Of a stretch of 64,000 nt of DNA, positions 45,801 to 55,959 are shown one piece after another. The translations under genes and the position numbers were made by a program. Under the pieces are notes generated by a model. It was not told the origin of the DNA. It saw only the letters and a program-made list of their open reading frames with translations, and did not search any database. Each line of letters opens with the position of its first letter. The first letter of the stretch is position 1. Source of the DNA: Asparagopsis taxiformis (taxonomy: Eukaryota > Rhodophyta > Florideophyceae > Bonnemaisoniales > Bonnemaisoniaceae); contig JALQPE010001717.1 in NCBI GenBank assembly GCA_030407315.1, positions 110,686 to 174,685 on the forward strand, written 5' to 3'.

Positions 45801-47664
45801 TCTAAAAACATGCATGGAATTCGGCCAACTAGGATATGTTCACGATAGACGGCCAAAGAACAAACTCCAGCCACGCGCTACACTAATGAATTTCATTGGA
45901 CGAGTCGACGACCGACATTACTACGTCTACGACAAGAATACCGACACAGTATCTCGATGTCGAACTGCAGATTTCAAACAATACGACCCAAACTCAGATC
46001 CCCACGCACACACGCAAGCACACACCGCAACCGCGATCCCTGCCAGCACGCCATCCACATTTACAGAACCGCGCAATCTAGCACAAGCCCGTAAAGCTCC
46101 TGATAGTGCTGAATGGGCGCTATCATGGAACGCCGAACTTGATAACCTCGAAGCCCGTGGAACGATAACATACATACCCAAGTCCGAACTGCCACCAGGA
46201 ACTAAACTACTGCCACTTAAAACCGTCCTCAAAACGAAACGCGACGCTAGCGGTAACCCTATATCGCGAAAAACCCGCTGTAACATTAGAGGGGACCTAC
46301 AGACTCCACATGAACACTTTAACCCGGATGCAATATCCTCCCCCGTAGCTGATAGAGACGCCATCCGAGTGGCGCTCGCACTCGCCGCAGCACACAACTA
46401 CCAAGCCCACCACTGGGACTTGGATTCCGCCTTCCTACACGAGGCCTTCGAGGATGACAAAACACTCTACATCTATCAACCCAAGCGCTTCGACGGTTCG
46501 TATAAATATCCCGGCTATATCGGAAAAGTAACCGGCAATATGTATGGAGCGAAACAGGCATGCTCCATATTTACCACAGGACTGTCCAAATACCTCCACC
46601 TGTCCCATTTCAACCGCTTAACCAGTGACAGCTGCACCTTCCTGCTCACAGACCGCACAAACCCATCAAAATTCGTCTTCTTTGTAATCACAATCGATGA
46701 TTTCCTCGTGATTTCGAACAGCTCCACCCTGCGCGAAAAAGCCAAACGGCAACTACAGAAGAAATACAAGTTGAAGGACCTCGGCCCCGTTCAGCATATA
46801 CTTGGTTGGAAGGTGGATCGAAATGCACATGGAATCACCATATCCCAACCCTCCTACATCTCCCAACTACTGCAGAAATATGACCTGTCTGCATGCAAAC
46901 CCACCTCCTCCCCCATCGCCAGCGATATCCTTAACACCACTGAACAACTCACTTCCCCCCTCGACACTAAGCAATATGACTTTCTCAGCTTAATTGGCAG
47001 TCTGCGGTATCTGGCGGATTCGACGCGCCCGGATATTGCCTTTATCACCGGGTACTTGGCACGCTACTCACAAAAACCACTAACGCTCCACTGGCATGCT
47101 GGCTTACGAGTACTGAAATACTTGAAAACCACACAACAAACGGGCATAACCTACTCGTCAAAGTTCACAACAGACCTAGCAGCCCACTCCGACAGTGACT
47201 ACGCTGCTTGCCCTTCAACCCGACGATCAACTTCAGGAACAGTAATCTTCTACAACAACTCACCGGTCGCATGGCAGTCAAAAAGACAGCGTTTCATTGC
47301 GACAAGCACTTGGCAGGCCGAATTCGTCGCGGCGTTCCACTCAACCCTACACGTTAACTGCATCCGCAATCTACTGAATGACCTACGGCACCCGGTTCAC
47401 ACGCCAGTACCACTATATATGGACAACGCAGGCGCAATTACAACAGCAAAGACGCCTCACCCCACACCAAAGTCGAAACATATCGACATCAAATATCACT
47501 TTTTAAAGGAAGAAGTGCAACGAAAACATATTGACCTCAAGCACATCTCCACAAACCATAACGCCGCAGACATATTAACAAAGGCGCTCAAGCCGGCTCA
47601 ATTCACAAAAAAGTTACCCTCCTCCGACTACAACAGTCCGCGCCGTGCGGCGACTGTCGGATGA
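42822..47664 (+). pseudogene. Copia 3 gag-pol polyprotein with one frame slip
   Basis: It starts at ATG 42822 (MPSPRTPHTEPP) and slips by one base at the TTTT run 42951-42954; the main frame is then open to 47664 (about 1,570 codons). In the frame counted from 43003: gag helical region to residue 190, CHHC knuckle CTLHGTMTHDTQNC (near 268), protease YILDSGATPTHL (near 368), a long Pro/Thr/Lys-rich linker (450-690), integrase zinc region HLKLGHLHPQRIH ... CSGCAIGK, core Asp in HVHTDVCGPF, Asp in TMDNAREYF, Glu in NSLAERVNRT, reverse transcriptase with DLDSAFLHEAF and ITIDDFLVIS (near 1230; Thr for Tyr), and RNase H with SDSDYAACPSTRRSTSG. The single slip is the only defect. Confidence 0.92.
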
Positions 47665-47670
47665 CCACAC
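47655..47670 (+). repeat. Truncated 3' LTR of copia element 3
   Basis: 16 bp identical to the start of the 5' LTR, then replaced by the CACTA element. The preceding GCGGCGAC also precedes an LTR-like TG in copia element 1. Confidence 0.8.
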
Positions 47671-47681
47671 TACGGTGTTGA
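47668..47681 (+). repeat. Left CACTA inverted end
   Basis: CACTACGGTGTTGA, identical to the reverse complement of 63979-63992. Confidence 0.88.
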
Positions 47682-47689
47682 AAAGGGGG

Positions 47690-47900
47690 CCTCAGACAGT
47701 ACTGCGAGACAGTGATTTTTACTGTCTGAGACAGTAAAAATCACTATGCGGCAAATGAAAATTAATGCCACACTTGGAGACAGTGATTTGCACTGTCTGG
47801 CAGACAGTACGGAACACTGTCTGCAGACAGTAAAAAACACTGTCTCACAGTACTGTCTGAGGCAGTGAATGGAGACAGTAAAAATTAATGATTTATTCAA
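47690..47900. repeat. Left subterminal ACAGT/ACTGT repeats
   Basis: More than ten copies of GACAGTA or its complement in both orientations, many paired into short inverted repeats such as GACAGTAAAAATCACT. The right end (63600-63978) has the same motif. In CACTA elements such motifs are binding sites for the element's DNA-binding protein. Confidence 0.85.
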
Positions 47901-48027
47901 TAGTTGGATATGATGTAATTTACTGTACTGGGCAGTGTTGGCGGATAGTGTTTTGTATTGGCCAAGGCAACATGGCCGGATAGTGAAATACGCTGCCTGG
48001 GACAATAGATGGAACCAACACGGTGCA

Positions 48028-48545
48028 CTGTCCTGGGCAGTACCTGGAGACAGTGATTTTCACTGTCCTGGGCAGTACCTGGAGACAGTGATTTTCACTG
48101 TCCTGGGCAGTACCTGGAGACAGTGATTTTCACTGTCCTGGGCAGTACCTGGAGACAGTGATTTTCACTGTCCTGGGCAGTACCTGGAGACAGTGATTTT
48201 CACTGTCCTGGGCAGTACCTGTAGACAGTACTTTGTGCTGCCCTGGGCAGCACCTGTAGACAGTACTTTGTGCTGCCCTGGGCAGCACCTGTAGACAGTA
48301 CTTTGTGCTGCCCTGGGCAGCACCTGTAGACAGTACTTTGTGCTGCCCTGGGCAGCACCTGTAGACAGTATTTCGTGCTGCCCTGGGCAGCACCTGTAGA
48401 CAGTACTTTGTGCTGCCCTGGGCAGCACCTGTAGACAGTATTTCGTGCTGCCCTGGGCAGCACCTGGAGACAGTATTTCGTGCTGCCCTGGGCAGCACCT
48501 GGAGACAGTATTTCGTGCTGCCCTGGGCAGCACCTGGAGACAGTA
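48028..48545. repeat. 35-bp minisatellite, about 15 units in two variants
   Basis: Five units contain TGTCCTGGGCAGTACCTGGA with ACAGTGATTTTCAC; about nine contain TGCCCTGGGCAGCACCTG with TAGACAGTACTTTGTGC. Every unit retains the ACAGT subterminal motif and a CCTGGG or GCCCTGGGC palindrome, so the array looks like amplified subterminal sites. There are no unique spacers. Confidence 0.93.
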
Positions 48546-48599
48546 AAAGTAGTGTCCTGATATAGTAAAATTCGGTGTCTGGGAGTGGTGGATGAGATG

Positions 48600-50345
48600 G
48601 AGCGTCACGCTGTCGTGGGCATCTTTCTGGGGTAGAGGAAGGCAGTTCTAGCGCTATGAGGATGGGGCATGGACGGTATTCATATGGGAATGGACAGAAT
48701 AGTACGGCTAGGAATTTTTATTTCGTAGTGACTATGAGCTAGCGAGAGGTATACGCGGTAGGATAGGTAGCAATCTAAGAGGGTGCGATATGGGAAGCTT
48801 CACTCTGGATTTGTTTATTTGCGCAGGCTACATTGAGAATAAACAATCCCTATGTTAAAAATGCTACTACAACTAACACTATTCCGACGAGTAAAACTAA
48901 AACTACTAGAAAAGTCTAGAAATCTATCAACTGATTGAGCTGCATGAATAAGCTAGGAAATGAAGAGAAGAAGAAAAAATGATGTAGAGAAAGGAAACAA
49001 GTTAGTGACGTTGAATTGGAGAGGGAAATTGATGGTGATTAGGAGACTAACGTACCTTAACAAATACCATTGCATCCCAAATTGAGATATGTACTCACAG
49101 GCAGAAAAGAAAATTAGTGGAGAAGTGGTAAGAGAGAAAGATAAATGAAAGTAGAATTGGAACACTCACCGACTGGAAACCTGAGAAAGAGAAAACGAAT
49201 AGAAAACTGGGTTAGTGGCGTGAGTTGTGGAAACGTACCATCATGGTTCATATCCGTCGGAGACAAAGCAACAACTTTGGCCTTGGGAGCCGTATTGATG
49301 ATCTAAAACTTACGCTTTGGAAGCAGTTTAGATGATCTATACGGCTTCCACGGCCAGGGTTGTTGCTTTGCTTCCGACGGATATGAAGATGGAAACAGGG
49401 ATCTCCAGAATCTGTTGTTTAAGTAGCACTCTGCGGGCGGAAATGACGTGTACTCTAACAATAGAGGGATGAATTTGAAACGGAGCGGTGCGATGGGAGG
49501 CCCAGAAAAACGATACCTAGGGTGCGAATTACGCTTTGAAGCACATGACCTGGCAGAACAGGCGCAAAATTATTGTATCTTCTACCGCCTTCTCTAGTCT
49601 ATAATGACGTCATCACTACAGAAATATAGGAAAAACACTAGCATATCGGGCCTACTGGAAAGGGGGAGGCGAGGAGTAGGAAAAATGGCGCACTTTCCTG
49701 GACGAGGAGTCCGCGCTTCCAGTGATGATTTGGACGGTATATATCGATGACGTCATTGCATGCTCTGAGCACACTTGGCAGGCAGTCAAAGCGGGCCACG
49801 TGGATGTGGGCGGCTAGGAAACAGCAGTGTGGGAGAAATTTTATAATTTTCATGTTGCAAGCGAGCAGTGAATCTGCATTGCAATATATAAATTTATGCT
49901 AATTTAAGATATCACACCGAGTACGATTCAACGAGAGATTGTGCTTTCAACTTGTAAATAGGGCCGAAAATGGTAGAGTATACGAGTAGGAAGTACGTGT
50001 ATGAGAAAATCAGATTCAGTATTAGTGCCTAGAGCATCACTGCGAAATAAACGGCCGTTTTCCGGAAATGGATACATCTTGGCTGGGTTTGTGGTTAGGG
50101 GATGCGATACAAGATAGCAAAACGATGTTGAGTCCGGATGAAATAGCAATCAATGTGCATAAAGCAATGAGCATAGGGCAAAGCATTGTGGTGAACCAGT
50201 TCATTGGATCGAATGAAAGCCTGGAAAGGTTTCGTAACGGTTAAAAGTAGTAGTACTGTATTGAGATAGTAGTCATGTCATAGAAGTTTAGAGTTGTATT
50301 CTATGCAACAAAACTGAGCGAAGAAGAAAAGAACAAAACATCAAG
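48600..50345. promoter_or_regulatory. Non-coding leader upstream of the transposase gene
   Basis: 1.7 kb with no open frame of note. Contains an imperfect hairpin at 49249-49385. The promoter of the transposase gene should lie here; I cannot define a core element. Confidence 0.4.
49249..49385. repeat. Long imperfect inverted repeat (137 bp)
   Basis: CATATCCGTCGG at the left pairs with CCGACGGATATG at the right; the arms continue through AAGCAACAAC, GGAAGCCGTAT-like and ATGATCTAAA segments around a short loop near 49312. It could fold in transcripts or be a small foldback insertion. Confidence 0.75.
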
Positions 50346-53300
50346 ATGGCTCCGAGACGGACTCCTATTCGAAAGAAAACCACAAGTCGTAGGACAAAGG
50401 CGAGATTCGATTCACTCAATGTGGCCAGTCCCAGTAAACAGCTTCCTGGGAAACTGCAGGGAGAAATCCGCAGCAGTGATGCAGCCTGCATGAACAAAGA
50501 AATCCCGAGAGGTAATGAGCTACGACGTGAGTGTACCACAGATGACCTATTGGAGTCCCCAATCCCTATGGGTGACACAATAGAAGGTTGTATTGATGTG
50601 TACAGCAACAACGATGAAGCTGGAAGTGACATCTACGTAGCATCGAGCACGCTAATGGAATCGGAAGAAGCAACCGGACGAGGTTCTGATTCCATTTCAA
50701 CTGGAGGCCCGATAGACCGAAATGCTGGGGATGAAGCATGTGGTGATTTCAAGGCATTACTACAATGGCCTGCGATGTATGGGGCTCTTCAGCTGAGTGG
50801 AACTCAAAGAATGACAAGAGCCCACTATGAAGGTACCCTGTTCGGAATGAATTTCCGCAGAGATCCAAGTGAGCACGTCCCGTCGGACTCTGTGATGCGA
50901 CAGAAGATACTACCATTCTTGAGGAAACACTGCTATGCAAAGAGCTGTGACATCGAGTTTCCGATAGACCTTCGAAAGAGCGGAGCAAGAGCTGCACAGC
51001 ATCGAGGTGCAGTAGGAACCCGTGGAACAACAGATGACAGAGACAATTGTGGAGGAATGGCGAAAGTTCGTATTGTACTCCCAAGCACATGGGCTCTGAA
51101 AGATGTCCAGACTCGACCAATCTTTGAATCATTCCGCAGTGATGCGAACAATCGAAGCTCAGAAGGAGAAAAATCAACCGCAGAGTGCAGCATTGAAGAT
51201 TCGTTCATTGCAAAGTGCAGGAGGGTGTTTTTGAGCGACCCATTCGTTCGCACAGCAGTTGTTCCCATTGACAGCGATGGGAAAAAGGGTTTGAAGCACA
51301 TTTATGTACCTGATGGAACAGCAATTCGAATCCGATGTCATCCAGGAGCTCGTCAGGTTGCCGTCATCGAAAGAGCAAAAGGGTTCAGGAAGAATGACAG
51401 AGATGGTGGGAAACCGAAGAGGAGAAGAGTGGCGGTTACGTCGTTGTGGGAACTTCATGCTAGGACCATAGTTACCTATGAGGCTCGACACGACGGTGAG
51501 CATGATGTGCATGTCGAAAAATATCTGCAGCCGCGAATGTCACATCTATTGGAATGGGAGAGGCAGCATGCTCTGCGAGCGATATCGCAATGTGTAATCG
51601 GAGCAGGAGCCAAGGGAAAAGGAACACGAGCTGGGGACGTGATAACCGTTCTATTACCAATTGGAATGGAAGAGGGTGATATTGTTCCACACGTCGTATT
51701 GGTGAACAGGTATTTGAAAGAGCAGGTCGGAGAAGCATCCACCATGTTACTTTGCTTTTCACCGGGCGCGAGCTTTGCTGAAGCCAGAAAACCGCCCGAT
51801 AGACTAGGAAGCCCCAACTATGAAGAAATTCGTGTTTCAGGGGTGTTCTCGGATGGTTTCGGAGACCACAGGTCGCAATGGCACCCAGCGTCTCCGCGAG
51901 AAGATGCACCATGTTGGGGAAAGCTGGAGGATGGTCGAAACTACTTTGTTTACCGATTTCTCCTTTACACGGATGACTTCGAACCATTCACAAGCAGGAA
52001 GGGAAGTTTTGGTGGATGCTATATGTTACCTCTCAATCTACCACCTCGGAAAAGGGGAAGCTACCAAGCGGTTCGAGTGATTGGTTTGCCACCTCCGGGA
52101 GTGTCCACAAATTGTGTATTGCGATATATCGTTCAAGATATAGTGCGAGGAAGCACAGAGGGTTTCCCAACGAAAAATGCAGAGGGAGAAGATATTGTGG
52201 TATTTCTAGACCCAGTGGGGAGCATTGGAGACTATCCTGCAGTTTCACATACCCTGGATGTTCTTGGACACACATCAAACTCTCCGTGCCACATCTGCAG
52301 TTTCCGCAAATATGACCTGAGCAGTACTGGTGGCACGAAGAATGCATACACTTCGGTAGTGAACGGGCAAACATCGACGCATGCCAGGAGCAAGTATCGG
52401 AATGCATCGACACGTAAGGATGCCACAGAAACCCAGCTTCGCACTCTCGGACTGGCTGCAGAAGAAGGGGAAGATTTACCATTTCATGTCCTGAGCACTT
52501 CCTTGGAAGCAGTGCAGGAAGAAGTACCGAAGACGGAAAACGGAGTTTCAGTTGTCCCAGCAATTTTTGACCCGTACCGTTCCGCAGTGATAGCACCTGA
52601 CCATCTATTGTCTGGACTGGCACAAGATGTACTGAACGCTTGTATTTCAGCTGCCAGCCCACGAATTCGAGAGGTAGCTGAATTGCAAATTCTGGGCGCT
52701 CTGAAGAAGTTCAGGATGGGAAGGCAGAACCGTTTATTTGGAACCAACAATCTGCTTTCCATGAACATGAGTGACATATTCAGTGTGCTTCTGATAGCAC
52801 CTATGGCATTCGAAAACGCAGCTCGAATGATGGATGGGAAAGGGGAAGGTCATCGTGAAAAATTTGATGGGGCCGTCAAACTAGTAGTGATGTTTCAGAA
52901 GCTGGTTTCGTGTATTAGTTTCATGCCCGTATGGTGGAAAGACGGTCCCCATGAAGTAGAGACGGCTGACGGAGAAGGTGGCAGGAATGAATACATTCTG
53001 GGAAGAACTGTAGACTACGTGGAGACGTTGAATGAGTATTGTCGGAAAGTGAAGGGAGCAGGAGCACATTTGGACAAGCCTAATGTTCATCGTCTTGTCG
53101 AGTTTTGTGTTCATACGCTTCCTGCCTACGGCTCTGTGAAGCACGTGCAGGAGCTTATATTCGAACGGATGCATCAGCCGCTGAAGAAAGGTGTGAGAAT
53201 GTCCAATCACCAAAGCGAACAGCTTTCAGCGCTGGAATTAGTTCTTGCGGATGACTGGCAGACGAGAGTGGCCATTGTTTTGCGCGAAATCGGCATGGAG

Positions 53301-54149
53301 CCACAACATTGGTCCTCGTCCGAATGCTCTCAAATGGTCAACGTTCTTTCACAGGAGCTAGGGAGAGAAATAGATGTGGAAGACGAGGTAGTGAAAAACT
53401 GCTTCCAGGAACCGGTTCTCCAGCTTCTCTCCCAGCGTCGAGGAAAGATATTGTCGGCGGATGGTGAAATTGTGACGTGGAGAGGGCATGGAGGTATATC
53501 TATTGACGAGGTCAAGGAGTACATGAATGGAAAATGTGATATGGCAGAGGGTGCTGTAGGTGTTTTCAAACGGTTCTTTACCGAAAGGTACGGAAGCGGA
53601 ACAAGCGGGTGTGGAAAGTATGCCGAATGGGTGAGAAGAGTTTCTAGAAGCACTACGACAGAGTGGGGAAGGAAAACAGTGCAGAGGTCTGGCTCTCTAG
53701 AATCAGGAGCTATCATCCATGCTGTTTGCCCTGAACAGATGAAATGTGAGGATGGTGCAACTTCACAAGCGATTCTGTACCCGGCGTCTCGTCTCACATC
53801 AGAGATAATGCGGGGAAGAATTAATTATGAACCGCGGTTTTTTATTGTTCTAGCGTTCTTTATCCTGAGGAACGAGAGTGCGAGAGATGAGCAAGGTACA
53901 GCTTATGGAGTTTGCCTGGGTTTGCAAAAAACTGATGAAGGAGTGTTCAAGGTCGAAGAGAGGCGACGAACAGTAATTGTGGAGATGAGTGAGGGAGTCA
54001 CTGAGGTGTTTGGTATGCACTATTGCAATGGGAGTGTATGCGAATATGATGAGAACATGAGGGAGGTAAGGCACGGACCCGGACTGCTGGAGGGTGGAGA
54101 GATATATGCACTATGTAGGCGAGACGGATTTCCACCGAGGGCTGCATGA
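50346..54149 (+). CDS. CACTA (Tnp2-like) transposase
   Basis: 1,267 residues, one uninterrupted exon. A basic N-terminus (MAPRRTPIRKKTTSRRTKAR) suggests nuclear localisation. The middle holds the blocks expected of EnSpm/Plavaka-type transposases: YTDDFEPFTSRKGSFGGCYM (near residue 545; aspartates), LNLPPRKRG, VRVIGLPPPG, VFLDPVGSIGDYPAVSHTL (near 620), a CHIC zinc pair (near 650), DPYRSAVIAPDHLLSG (near 745), and KHVQELIFERMHQPLK...SNHQSEQ (932-960), which holds a plausible catalytic Glu. The C-terminal 250 residues are less conserved. The enzyme would cut at the CACTA ends. It is the only long gene of this element without a frame break, so transposition may still be possible. The family call is from motif order, not from a search. 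Confidence 0.82.
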   Translation: MAPRRTPIRKKTTSRRTKARFDSLNVASPSKQLPGKLQGEIRSSDAACMNKEIPRGNELRRECTTDDLLESPIPMGDTIEGCIDVYSNNDEAGSDIYVASSTLMESEEATGRGSDSISTGGPIDRNAGDEACGDFKALLQWPAMYGALQLSGTQRMTRAHYEGTLFGMNFRRDPSEHVPSDSVMRQKILPFLRKHCYAKSCDIEFPIDLRKSGARAAQHRGAVGTRGTTDDRDNCGGMAKVRIVLPSTWALKDVQTRPIFESFRSDANNRSSEGEKSTAECSIEDSFIAKCRRVFLSDPFVRTAVVPIDSDGKKGLKHIYVPDGTAIRIRCHPGARQVAVIERAKGFRKNDRDGGKPKRRRVAVTSLWELHARTIVTYEARHDGEHDVHVEKYLQPRMSHLLEWERQHALRAISQCVIGAGAKGKGTRAGDVITVLLPIGMEEGDIVPHVVLVNRYLKEQVGEASTMLLCFSPGASFAEARKPPDRLGSPNYEEIRVSGVFSDGFGDHRSQWHPASPREDAPCWGKLEDGRNYFVYRFLLYTDDFEPFTSRKGSFGGCYMLPLNLPPRKRGSYQAVRVIGLPPPGVSTNCVLRYIVQDIVRGSTEGFPTKNAEGEDIVVFLDPVGSIGDYPAVSHTLDVLGHTSNSPCHICSFRKYDLSSTGGTKNAYTSVVNGQTSTHARSKYRNASTRKDATETQLRTLGLAAEEGEDLPFHVLSTSLEAVQEEVPKTENGVSVVPAIFDPYRSAVIAPDHLLSGLAQDVLNACISAASPRIREVAELQILGALKKFRMGRQNRLFGTNNLLSMNMSDIFSVLLIAPMAFENAARMMDGKGEGHREKFDGAVKLVVMFQKLVSCISFMPVWWKDGPHEVETADGEGGRNEYILGRTVDYVETLNEYCRKVKGAGAHLDKPNVHRLVEFCVHTLPAYGSVKHVQELIFERMHQPLKKGVRMSNHQSEQLSALELVLADDWQTRVAIVLREIGMEPQHWSSSECSQMVNVLSQELGREIDVEDEVVKNCFQEPVLQLLSQRRGKILSADGEIVTWRGHGGISIDEVKEYMNGKCDMAEGAVGVFKRFFTERYGSGTSGCGKYAEWVRRVSRSTTTEWGRKTVQRSGSLESGAIIHAVCPEQMKCEDGATSQAILYPASRLTSEIMRGRINYEPRFFIVLAFFILRNESARDEQGTAYGVCLGLQKTDEGVFKVEERRRTVIVEMSEGVTEVFGMHYCNGSVCEYDENMREVRHGPGLLEGGEIYALCRRDGFPPRAA

Positions 54150-54269
54150 TTTTAGGGAAGAATAAAATGAATAACCAGATGCATCACATATGAATTGTAC
54201 ACTCTAGGGCGGTGGTGGATTGGTGCAAAGTAGTGGGGAGAGGATCTGAGAGGATGGAGGGAGGTATGC

Positions 54270-54660
54270 TTACAGCAAAGTCATCGTTACGATGACTTTG
54301 CTGTAAAAAGTTTCCATTACAGTGGCCAAGAATGTTTTACCGGGTAAAAAATCGTGGCAGCTGTAATGATTTGCTTTCTTACAGCAAAGTCATCGTAACG
54401 ATGACTTTGCTGTAAGGAACCGTTTCCTTGCAGTGGCCGAAGAATTTTTTACCGGGTAAAAAATCAGCAAGAAATTTTACCGGTAAAAATTGTGGCCGCT
54501 GTAATGTTTTCTTTCTTACAGCAAAGTCATCGTTACGATGACTTTGCTGTAAGAAAACGTTTCATTACAGCGGCCACTTTTTTTACCCGGTAAAGAAATC
54601 ATGGCTGCTGTAATGATTTGTTTTCTTACAGCAAAGTCATCGTAACGATGACTTTGCTGT
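54270..54660. repeat. Palindrome block A (four copies)
   Basis: Four copies of a 35-37-bp palindrome (54270-54306, 54379-54415, 54516-54552, 54626-54660): arms ACAGCAAAGTCATCG and complement around a TTA or TAA centre that alternates from copy to copy. Centre spacings are about 109, 137 and 110 bp. Between them lie further inverted motifs (CATTACAGCGGCCA / TGGCTGCTGTAATG) and TTTACCGGGTAAA palindromes. The block repeats in direct orientation at 55255-55652. Confidence 0.95.
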
Positions 54661-54719
54661 CAGCACCCCGCCGGAACTGCCAAAGCTGTAAGCAGTCTGG
54701 CTTCACCCTCTCCCCCATT

Positions 54720-55140
54720 TCTCTACTCCGCCTTCAGCATCCCAGCCTCTCTGGTGACGACTGACGCCTTTCGTTTCCCCCCTCACGCCCCCTCTCGCAA
54801 TGAAATACTCGTCTATTACCACGATAGGCTACTCGTACTGCCGCCTTAATTTTCCTCTACACACACCCTCCCATCCGTCTCTTCCGTACTACGATCTTAG
54901 GCTATCCTACCTTACGATTATAGTTGTATAGTGAGTAGCTAGAGTCCTACTTATTGACGACTATAGTGCACCGGAACCGGCGCCGGTTCCCGCCCGGGCG
55001 GGTTGAATATATATTTTATGCCGTGAGGCACAGGTACCATATGGTCGCTGTGGCTCACGGCACAAGGAGTAGATTTTGCGACCAACAGCCGTCCAAACCA
55101 TCCTCCCGTGATGTTCCCTACTTCACACTTCGCTTCTCAT
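54720..55140. other. Spacer between palindrome blocks
   Basis: No gene. Contains a CG-rich segment (CGGCGCCGGTTCCCGCCCGG near 54980) and AT-rich stretches. Confidence 0.4.
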
Positions 55141-55146
55141 GTGAGA

Positions 55147-55224
55147 CAGCAGGGAGTTTCGTCCTTCTCCCATCTTGGTAAAGGTACCTTTACCAAGAAG
55201 GGAGAAGGACGAAACTCCCTGCTG
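55147..55224. repeat. 78-bp near-perfect palindrome
   Basis: Arms of 39 bp centred on GGTACC at 55185/55186; the outer arm starts CAGCAGGGAGTTTCGTCC and the inner part is TCTTGGTAAAGG/CCTTTACCAAGA. Only about one position breaks symmetry. Confidence 0.95.
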
Positions 55225-55254
55225 CTTACAGCTGAAGCCGTTTACCAGGGTTCC

Positions 55255-55652
55255 TTACAGCAAAGTCATCGTTACGATGACTTTGCTGTAAGAAAACAAA
55301 TCATTACAGCAGCCACGATTTCTTTACCGGGTAAAAAAATTGTGGCCGCTGTAATGAAACGTTTTCTTACAGCAAAGTCATCGTAACGATGACTTTGCTG
55401 TAAGGAACCGTTTCCTTGCAGTGGCCAAAGAATTTTTTACCGGTAAAAAATCAGCAAGAAATTTTACCGGGTAAAAAATTGTGGCCGCTGTAATGTTTTG
55501 CTTTCTTACAGCAAAGTCATCGTTACGATGACTTTGCTGTAAGAAAACGTTTCATTACAGCGGCCACAATTTTTTTACCCGGTAAAGAAATCATGGCTGC
55601 TGTAATGATTTGTTTTCTTACAGCAAAGTCATCGTAACGATGACTTTGCTGT
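55255..55652. repeat. Palindrome block B (four copies)
   Basis: Copies at 55255-55291, 55367-55403, 55506-55542 and 55618-55652, with the same alternation of TTA and TAA centres and spacings of about 112, 139 and 112 bp. It is a direct duplicate of block A and ends about 300 bp from the stop codon of the SET-domain frame. Confidence 0.95.
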
Positions 55653-55959
55653 CAGCATCCCCGGTAAACGGCCCGCACTGTAATGGGGTGACTGCTTCTC
55701 CTACATCGCTCTGTTACTGGTGTTCTACATGCTGCGTTGCTACACAATTTCGCACTCACATCTTTCTAGTTTCTCTCCCTTTCGTATCCATAGGTATAGC
55801 AGTTGAAAAGTGGATAGTTTGCACTCCAGGCCGCAGATGCCTTCCTGCAGTCATGTCACGATTGTTGTAGTGTAGTCTATAATATCTAGCGCTCTTGGAA
55901 GATGATGCACAGTCTATTGTCTCTGTCAATGCGTGTTTACTCAAATCTATCAAAGTAGC

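Larger units (their letters stand above)
42454..47670 (+). mobile_element. Ty1/copia element 3 with truncated 3' LTR
   Basis: Plus-strand copia element related to element 1: same tRNA primer site, same CHHC knuckle, same non-canonical reverse transcriptase motif. The 5' LTR is 113 bp (42454-42566). At the 3' side only TGTCGGATGACCACAC (47655-47670) of the LTR remains, merging with the CACTA end of the next element, so no target duplication can be read. Confidence 0.92.

Noticed and set aside
48028..48545. Regular 35-bp repeats that could suggest a CRISPR array
   Set aside because: Units are head-to-tail with no unique spacers, lie in a eukaryotic transposon end and are explained as a minisatellite of subterminal motifs.
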